Below, one piece after another: positions 58,282 to 64,000 of a stretch of DNA of 64,000 nucleotides; positions within the stretch are counted from its first letter, which is position 1; each line of letters starts with the position of its first letter. Below the pieces are notes generated by a model that saw only the letters and a list, made by a program, of their open reading frames with translations, was not told the origin of the DNA and did not search any database. The DNA comes from Kitasatospora setae KM-6054 (GTDB taxonomy: Bacteria; Actinomycetota; Actinomycetes; Streptomycetales; Streptomycetaceae), in NCBI RefSeq assembly GCF_000269985.1, contig NC_016109.1:2170001-2234000 (forward strand), given 5' to 3'. Made by a program: the position numbers and the translations under genes.

Positions 58282-60390
58282 ATGCAGGTCTGGCCGGGGC
58301 AGCCGTACCCGCTCGGTGCCACCTACGACGGCGCCGGGACCAACTTCGCCGTGTTCTCCGAGAGCGCGCACCGGATCGAGCTGTGCCTGATCGCCGAGGA
58401 CGGCGCCGAGACGGTGGTCGAGCTGCGCGAGACCGACGCCTTCGTCCGGCACGCCTACCTCCCGGGCGTGCAGCCCGGCCAGCGGTACGGCTTCCGGGTG
58501 CACGGCCCGTACCAGCCGGGCCTGGGGCAGCGGCACAACGCGGCGAAGCTGCTGCTCGACCCGTACGCGAAGGCGATGAGCGGGCACATCGACTGGGACG
58601 AGTCGGTGTACGGCTACCACTTCGGGGCGCCGGAGCGCCGCAACGACCTGGACTCGGCGCCGCACACCATGCACTCGGTGGTGATCAACCCGTACTTCGA
58701 CTGGGGCACCGACCGGCCGCCGCGCACCGACTACCACCGCACGGTGCTGTACGAGGCGCACGTGAAGGGCCTGACCCGGCGGCACCCGGGCATCCCGGAG
58801 GAGATCCGCGGCACGTACGCGGGGCTGGCGCACCCGGCGGTGATCGAGCACCTGGCGAAGCTGGGGGTGACCGCGATCGAGCTGATGCCGGTGCACCAGT
58901 TCGTCCGCGACCACCGGCTGCGCGACCTGGGGCTGTCCAACTACTGGGGCTACAACACGGTCGGGTTCTTCGCGCCGCACTCCTCGTTCTCCTCCACCGG
59001 CGACCGCGGCCAGCAGGTGCAGGAGTTCAAGTCGATGGTGAAGGCGCTGCACGCGGCCGGCATCGAGGTGATCCTCGACGTGGTCTACAACCACACCGCG
59101 GAGGGCAACCACCTGGGTCCGACGCTGTCCTTCCGCGGCCTGGACAACGCCTCGTACTACCGGCTGGCCAAGGACCAGCGGTTCTACGAGGACACCACCG
59201 GCACCGGCAACTCGCTGCTGATGCGCAGTCCGCACGTGCTCCAGATGATCATGGACTCGCTGCGCTACTGGGTCACCGAGATGCACGTCGACGGCTTCCG
59301 GTTCGACCTGGCGGCGACGCTGGCCCGGCAGTTCCACGAGGTCGACCGGCTCTCCTCGTTCTTCGACCTGGTGCAGCAGGACCCGGTGGTCTCGCAGGCC
59401 AAGCTGATCGCCGAGCCCTGGGACCTCGGCGAGGGCGGCTACCAGGTCGGCAACTTCCCACCGCTGTGGACCGAGTGGAACGGCAAGTACCGGGACACCG
59501 TCCGCGACTTCTGGCGCGGCGAGCCCGCCACGCTGGCCGAGTTCGGCTCCCGGCTGACCGGCTCCGCCGACCTCTACCAGGACGACGGCCGCCGCCCGAT
59601 CGCCTCGATCAACTTCGTCACCTGCCACGACGGCTTCACCCTGCGCGACCTGGTCTCCTACAACGACAAGCACAACGAGGCCAACCACGAGGACAACCGG
59701 GACGGCGAGTCGCACAACCGCTCCTGGAACTGCGGCGCCGAGGGCGACACCACCGACCCCGCCGTGCTGGAGCTGCGGGCCCGCCAGCAGCGCAACTTCA
59801 TCGCCACCCTGATGCTCTCCCAGGGCGTCCCGATGCTCGGCCACGGCGACGAGGCCGGGCGCACCCAGCGCGGCAACAACAACGCGTACTGCCAGGACTC
59901 CGAACTGACCTGGGTGGACTGGGAGGGCGCGGACGCCGCGCTGCTGGAGTTCACCCAGGGCATGATCTGGCTGCGCCGCGACCACCCGGTCTTCCGCCGC
60001 CGCCGCTTCTTCCACGGCCGGCCGGTCTCCGGCACCCGCGACGACCTCACCGACATCGCCTGGTTCACCCCGGCCGGCGAGGAGATGACCGGACAGGACT
60101 GGTCGACCTCGTACGCGAAGTCGCTGACCGTCTTCCTCAACGGCAACGCGATCTCCGAACCGGACCGGCGCGGCGGCAAGATCGTCGACGACTCCTTCCT
60201 GCTGCTCTTCAACGCCCACTTCGAACCGCTGGTCTTCACCGTCCCCGCCGACCACGGCGAGGCCTGGCAGGTCGTCGTCGACACCGCCCTCCCGGCCCTC
60301 CCCGCCCGCGGCACCGGCCCGCGCGTCAAGGCCGGCGACACCCTGCGCCTGCCGGACCGCGCGCTGATGGTGCTCCAGCGCCCGGCGTAG
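58282..60390 (+). CDS. glgX: Glycogen debranching enzyme GlgX/TreX
   Basis: 702 aa. CBM48 domain (about 8-105) then a GH13 barrel with DVVYNHTAEGN, DGFRFDLAAT (nucleophile Asp), IAEPWD (acid/base Glu) and VTCHDGF. It hydrolyses alpha-1,6 branches, producing linear maltodextrin for TreY and TreZ. ATG 58282 follows GAGGA. It opens the trehalose cluster; treY and treZ lie downstream behind an SDR gene. Confidence 0.95.
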   Translation: MQVWPGQPYPLGATYDGAGTNFAVFSESAHRIELCLIAEDGAETVVELRETDAFVRHAYLPGVQPGQRYGFRVHGPYQPGLGQRHNAAKLLLDPYAKAMSGHIDWDESVYGYHFGAPERRNDLDSAPHTMHSVVINPYFDWGTDRPPRTDYHRTVLYEAHVKGLTRRHPGIPEEIRGTYAGLAHPAVIEHLAKLGVTAIELMPVHQFVRDHRLRDLGLSNYWGYNTVGFFAPHSSFSSTGDRGQQVQEFKSMVKALHAAGIEVILDVVYNHTAEGNHLGPTLSFRGLDNASYYRLAKDQRFYEDTTGTGNSLLMRSPHVLQMIMDSLRYWVTEMHVDGFRFDLAATLARQFHEVDRLSSFFDLVQQDPVVSQAKLIAEPWDLGEGGYQVGNFPPLWTEWNGKYRDTVRDFWRGEPATLAEFGSRLTGSADLYQDDGRRPIASINFVTCHDGFTLRDLVSYNDKHNEANHEDNRDGESHNRSWNCGAEGDTTDPAVLELRARQQRNFIATLMLSQGVPMLGHGDEAGRTQRGNNNAYCQDSELTWVDWEGADAALLEFTQGMIWLRRDHPVFRRRRFFHGRPVSGTRDDLTDIAWFTPAGEEMTGQDWSTSYAKSLTVFLNGNAISEPDRRGGKIVDDSFLLLFNAHFEPLVFTVPADHGEAWQVVVDTALPALPARGTGPRVKAGDTLRLPDRALMVLQRPA

Positions 60391-60438
60391 TGCGCCGGTT
60401 CGCCCCCGACCCGCACGCCTAACCCCGGCCGCCCCCGG

Positions 60439-60481
60439 GTACCCCCTCGCACAGTACGAAACCGCAGATCAGAGGGGGTAC
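60439..60481 (+). promoter_or_regulatory. Inverted repeat that covers the SDR ribosome-binding site
   Basis: GTACCCCCTC (60439-60448) and GAGGGGGTAC (60472-60481) are perfect 10-bp arms with a 23-nt loop. The right arm contains the GAGGGGG Shine-Dalgarno of the gene starting at 60485, so folding would block translation; it could equally be a repressor operator. Confidence 0.65.
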
Positions 60482-60484
60482 GAA

Positions 60485-61324
60485 GTGTCTCGTCGGTGGT
60501 TGGTGACCGGCTGTTCGTCGGGGTTGGGGCTGGCGCTCGCGCGAGCGGTGGTGGCGGGCGGGGACCGGCTGGTGGCGACCAGCCGGGGGGCGTCGCCGCT
60601 GGACGCGCTGGCCGAGGAGCTCCCGGAGCGGGTGGTCCGGGCCCGGCTGGAGCTGCGCAGCGCCGCGGACTGCGCGGCGGCGGTGGAGCTGGCCCGGGAG
60701 CGGTTCGGCGGGGTGGACGTGCTGGTGAACAACGCCGGGGTGGGCCTGTTCGGGGCGGTCGAGGAGGTCTCCGACGAGGAGCTGCGCGACCAGCTGGAGG
60801 TGCTGGCGGTGGCGCCGTGGCGGCTGACCCGGCTGGTGCTGCCGCTGATGCGGGCGCAGGGCGGCGGGCACGTCGTGAACGTCTCCTCGGTGGGCGGCCG
60901 GATGGCCTTCCCCGGCCTGGGGGCGTACGTGACGGGCAAGTTCGCGCTGGAGGGGATGAGCCAGGCGCTGGCGGCGGAGGCCGCGCCGTTCGGGATCCGG
61001 GTGACGGTGGTGGAGCCGGGCGGGTTCGCCACCTCGTACGGGACGTCGGTCGCGGAGACGGCGGCCCGGCTGCCGGAGTACGGGGAGGCGCTGGCGCCGA
61101 TGCGCGGGGCGCTGCGCGGGATGGCGGAGGCGGCGGAGCTGAACCGGCCGGAGGCGTTCGCCGAGCTGGTGCTGCGCGCGGTCGCGGCGGAGTCGGGGCC
61201 GGTGCGGGTGCCGGTCGGGCCGGACGCGTACGCGCTGGTGGCGGCGGCGCTGGCCGGGGAGGCGGCGGAGTTCGCGGCGGCCCGGGAGCTGGCGGGCGAG
61301 GCGCCGGTGCCGGATCCGGTCTGA
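60485..61324 (+). CDS. Short-chain dehydrogenase/reductase
   Basis: 279 aa Rossmann-fold enzyme. TGCSSGLG (NAD(P) loop, about residue 8), NNAGVGLFG, catalytic Ser in VSSVGG and YVTGK (YxxxK). Substrate unknown. GTG 60485. It separates glgX and treY. The N-terminus MSRRWLVTGCSSGLG is typical of streptomycete SDRs. Confidence 0.92.
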   Translation: MSRRWLVTGCSSGLGLALARAVVAGGDRLVATSRGASPLDALAEELPERVVRARLELRSAADCAAAVELARERFGGVDVLVNNAGVGLFGAVEEVSDEELRDQLEVLAVAPWRLTRLVLPLMRAQGGGHVVNVSSVGGRMAFPGLGAYVTGKFALEGMSQALAAEAAPFGIRVTVVEPGGFATSYGTSVAETAARLPEYGEALAPMRGALRGMAEAAELNRPEAFAELVLRAVAAESGPVRVPVGPDAYALVAAALAGEAAEFAAARELAGEAPVPDPV

Positions 61325-61403
61325 GCGGCGGGGCGGGCGGTGGGGCGCCCGTTCGGCGCAGTACGGGCGGTGGGCAGCGGACCGCCGGGGTAGGCATGCG
61401 GGT

Positions 61404-63794
61404 ATGACGTCAGCCGCCGCACGCCCCGAGACTGCCGTCCCGCCGACGGCCAGCTACCGGCTCCAGCTGCAGCCGGACTTCACCCTGCGCGACGCCCGCC
61501 GGGCGGTGCCGTACCTGGCGGCGCTCGGCGTGTCGCACCTGCACCTGTCGCCGCTGCTGGAGGCGGTCGCGGGGTCGACGCACGGCTACGACACGGTCGA
61601 CCACGGCCGGATCAGCGAGCAGCTCGGCGGCGAGGGGGCGCTGCGCGAGCTGGCGGCGGAGGCGGCGGCGCACGGGCTGGCGCTGATCGCGGACGTGGTG
61701 CCGAACCACATGGCGCTGCCGGTGCCGGAGCGGTTGAACGGGCCGCTGTGGCAGGTGCTGCGGAACGGCCCGGACGACCCGTTCGCGGCCTGGTTCGACA
61801 TCGACTGGCAGGCCCAGCCGGGGCCGGTGGACGCGCCGGAGCGGGGGCGGCTGCTGCTGCCGCTGCTGGGCGACCGGCTGGGCGCGGTGCTGGAGCGGCT
61901 GGTGGTGGACGGCGAGGTGCTGCGCTACCACGACCACGAGTTCCCGCTGCGGCCCGGCACCGCCGGGCTGCCGCTGCCGGAGCTGCTGGAGCGGCAGTGG
62001 TACCGGCTGTGCTGGTGGCGGCTGGCCGACGAGCAGGTCAACTACCGGCGGTTCTTCACGGTGAACGACCTGATCGCCGTCCGGGTGGAGGTCCCGGAGG
62101 TGTTCGAGGCGACCCACGCGGTGCTGCTGCGGCTGCACCGGGAGGGCGTGCTGGCCGGGTTCCGGATCGACCACCCGGACGGGCTGGCGGATCCGCGCGG
62201 CTACCTGCGCCGGCTGGCGGAGGCGACCGGCGGGGCGTACACGGTGGTGGAGAAGATCCTGACCGGCGACGAGGCGCTGCCCGCGGACTGGCCGTGCGCG
62301 GGGACGACGGGGTACGACGCGCTGCGCCGGATCGACGGGGTGCTGACCGATCCGCGGGGCGCGGAGAAGCTGGTGGCGGCCTACCGGCGGGACGCCGGGG
62401 AGCCGCTGGACGCGGCGGCGGCGAGCCGGGCCGGGCGGGCCGAGATGGTGGCGCCGGGCGGGGCGCTGGCGGCGGAGACCGATCGGCTGGTGCGCCTGGT
62501 GGGGCGGATCTGCGCGGAGGGCCCGGAGCTGGCGGACCACTCGCCGCTGGCGGTGCGCCGGGCGCTGGAGGGGCTGCTGACCGGCTACCCGGTGTACCGG
62601 CCGTACGTGGTGCCGGGCGAGGAGGCGCCGGCCGAGGCGGTGGCGGCGCTGGCGCCCGCGCCGGACGCCCCGGCGACCGAGCGGCTGGTGCGGGAGCTGG
62701 CGCTGGGTCGGCTGGGGCGGTCGGCGGCCCGGGACGAGTTCTGCCACCGGTTCGGGCAGACGGCGTCGGCGGTGGCGGCGAAGGGCGTGGAGGACACCGC
62801 GTTCTACCGGTTCAACGCGCTGCTGTCGCTGAACGAGGTGGGCGGCCTGCCGGAGCGGCCGGGGCTGCCGGTGGACGGCTTCCACCGCTGGTGCGCGGAG
62901 CAGGAGCGGCTGTGGCCGGCCTCGATGACGGCGCTGTCCACGCACGACACCAAGCGCAGCGCGGACGCCCGGGCCCGGCTGGCGGTGCTGGCGGAGCTGC
63001 CCGAGGTGTGGGCGGCGGAGTGTGCGGCGTGGACGCTGGCGGCGGGGCCGTGCGCGGACCGCTCGACGGCGTGGCTGCTGTGGCAGACGCTGCTGGCGGC
63101 CTGGCCGGTCTCCGCGGAGCGGCTGCTGGGGGTGGTGCTGAAGTCGGCGCGGGAGGCGAAGCGGCGCACCTCGTGGAAGGAGCCGGACGAGGTCTTCGAG
63201 CGCTGGCTGACGGGGTACGTGCGGGGGGCGCTGGCCGATCCGGGGCTGTGTTCGCGGATCGCCGGGTTCGCGGGCCTGATCGCGCCGTTCGCCCGGGTGA
63301 ACTCGCTGTCGGCGGCGCTGCTGCACCTGCTGGCGCCGGGCGTGCCGGACGTGTTCCAGGGCGGCGAGGAGCCGCTGTACACGCTGGTCGACCCGGACAA
63401 CCGGGCGCCGGTGGACCTGGGCGCGCTGGCGGTGCGGCTGACCGACTCGCCGGAGCCGCGCGCGGGCGACCTGGCCCGGGAGAAGCTGCACCTGACCACG
63501 ACGGCCCTGCACCTGCGGCGGGCCGGGCGGCTGGGCTCGTACCGGCCGCTGGCGGCGGACGGCCCGGCGGCGGAGCACCTGGTGGCGTTCGGGCGGGGCG
63601 AGCGGGTGCTCGGCGCGGCGACCCGGCTGCCGTACGGGCTGCACCGGGCGGGCGGCTGGCGGGAGACGGTGCTGGAGCTGCCGCCGGGGCGCTGGACGGA
63701 CCTGCTGTCGGACCGGCACTTCACCGGTGGCCCGGTCGAACTGTCCTATCTGTTCCGGCAGTTGCCGGTTGCGTTGCTCGCGGAGGGGTCTTGA
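61404..63794 (+). CDS. treY: Malto-oligosyltrehalose synthase
   Basis: 796 aa GH13 enzyme. Key motifs are DVVPNHMALPV, GFRIDHPDGLADP (nucleophile Asp), VEKILTGDEALP (acid Glu) and LSTHDTKRSAD. It converts the reducing end of maltodextrins into an alpha,alpha-1,1-linked trehalosyl end. The stop overlaps the treZ start (TGATG). TAGGCA 7 nt before the ATG may indicate a leaderless transcript; no good SD is seen. Confidence 0.95.
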   Translation: MTSAAARPETAVPPTASYRLQLQPDFTLRDARRAVPYLAALGVSHLHLSPLLEAVAGSTHGYDTVDHGRISEQLGGEGALRELAAEAAAHGLALIADVVPNHMALPVPERLNGPLWQVLRNGPDDPFAAWFDIDWQAQPGPVDAPERGRLLLPLLGDRLGAVLERLVVDGEVLRYHDHEFPLRPGTAGLPLPELLERQWYRLCWWRLADEQVNYRRFFTVNDLIAVRVEVPEVFEATHAVLLRLHREGVLAGFRIDHPDGLADPRGYLRRLAEATGGAYTVVEKILTGDEALPADWPCAGTTGYDALRRIDGVLTDPRGAEKLVAAYRRDAGEPLDAAAASRAGRAEMVAPGGALAAETDRLVRLVGRICAEGPELADHSPLAVRRALEGLLTGYPVYRPYVVPGEEAPAEAVAALAPAPDAPATERLVRELALGRLGRSAARDEFCHRFGQTASAVAAKGVEDTAFYRFNALLSLNEVGGLPERPGLPVDGFHRWCAEQERLWPASMTALSTHDTKRSADARARLAVLAELPEVWAAECAAWTLAAGPCADRSTAWLLWQTLLAAWPVSAERLLGVVLKSAREAKRRTSWKEPDEVFERWLTGYVRGALADPGLCSRIAGFAGLIAPFARVNSLSAALLHLLAPGVPDVFQGGEEPLYTLVDPDNRAPVDLGALAVRLTDSPEPRAGDLAREKLHLTTTALHLRRAGRLGSYRPLAADGPAAEHLVAFGRGERVLGAATRLPYGLHRAGGWRETVLELPPGRWTDLLSDRHFTGGPVELSYLFRQLPVALLAEGS

Positions 63795-64000
63795 TGCGGT
63801 ATCGGGTGTGGGCGCCGGACGCCAAGGTGGTCGAGGTCGAGGTCGGGGCCGTCCCGTACCTGCTGGAGCGCGATCCGGACCGGCCGGGCTGGTGGCACGG
63901 GGAGGGCCCGGAGGGCGACTACGGGTTCCGGCTGAACGGCGGGCCGGCGCTGCCGGACCCGCGCTCGGCCCGGCAGCCGTTCGGGCCGGACGGGCTGAGC
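63794..64000 (+). CDS. treZ: Malto-oligosyltrehalose trehalohydrolase, 5' part
   Basis: Starts with ATG overlapping the treY stop and runs off the window (69 codons visible). MRYRVWAPDAKVVEVEVG and the PDPRSARQPFG segment are the N-terminal CBM48 region of TreZ. It cleaves trehalose from TreY products. The operon order fits the family. Confidence 0.88.
   Translation, partial: MRYRVWAPDAKVVEVEVGAVPYLLERDPDRPGWWHGEGPEGDYGFRLNGGPALPDPRSARQPFGPDGLS

Overview
The window is chromosomal DNA of a very GC-rich actinomycete, most likely a member of the Streptomycetaceae (Streptomyces or Kitasatospora). The evidence is strong G/C bias at third codon positions, frequent GTG and TTG starts, many SpoIIE/HATPase, MarR, GntR and TetR regulators, DUF2637 and SAV2148-type genes, and a TreX/TreY/TreZ trehalose locus. 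Genus and species cannot be fixed from sequence alone. No rRNA, tRNA or CRISPR array was seen.

Layout. 1-427 holds a degenerate 14-bp tandem array downstream of moaA. 428-2454 carries molybdenum-cofactor genes (moaA and a divergent MobA/MocA-like transferase). 2756-6862 has conserved hypotheticals, an FhuF-like ferric reductase behind an iron box, and a DUF2637 membrane protein. 6884-10004 holds a PAS-GAF-SpoIIE-HATPase phosphatase and a stand-alone HATPase. 10313-13868 is a divergent urease (fused gamma/beta plus alpha, no accessory genes) followed by an agmatine deiminase-type gene. 13954-17259 encodes a large surface protein with an LPHTG sorting signal. 17380-25528 contains small proteins, GntR and TetR regulators, a PP2C-like phosphatase, a secreted protein/DUF3105/DUF305 cluster, and a MarR/MFS divergent pair.

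25599-27800 is an accessory patch: an IS5-type remnant, a frameshifted IS5-type transposase with a possible passenger gene, and an orphan polymorphic-toxin C-terminus with a probable immunity gene. 28017-37499 is one long minus-strand sulfur operon: sulfite reductase, a small zinc-ribbon protein, cysH, cysC, cysD, cysN, a 37-codon coupled ORF, ssuA, ssuB, ssuC and a sirohydrochlorin chelatase. Together these take up sulfonate, reduce sulfate to sulfide and supply siroheme. 37956-40596 holds a YihY-type membrane protein and rsgA with a small upstream ORF. 40714-42542 is a lower-GC two-gene cassette (DUF4365 nuclease-like plus an unknown protein), a candidate defence module. 42821-44898 has alkylation-repair genes (Ada/AlkA fusion and ogt). 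45056-50972 has a MarR regulator, a DEAD-box helicase, cspA and an MMPL transporter. 51451-57879 has a second MMPL transporter, an APH-like kinase, a polysaccharide deacetylase, a DnaQ-like exonuclease and a SAV2148-type protein. 58282-64000 is glgX, an SDR gene, treY and the start of treZ, which runs off the window.

The best candidates for something undescribed are the DUF4365 cassette, the accessory-less urease beside an agmatine deiminase homologue, the 14-bp palindromic array and the IS-truncated toxin module. Several unassigned palindromes and iterons lie in promoters, and an inverted repeat covers the ribosome-binding site of the SDR gene.
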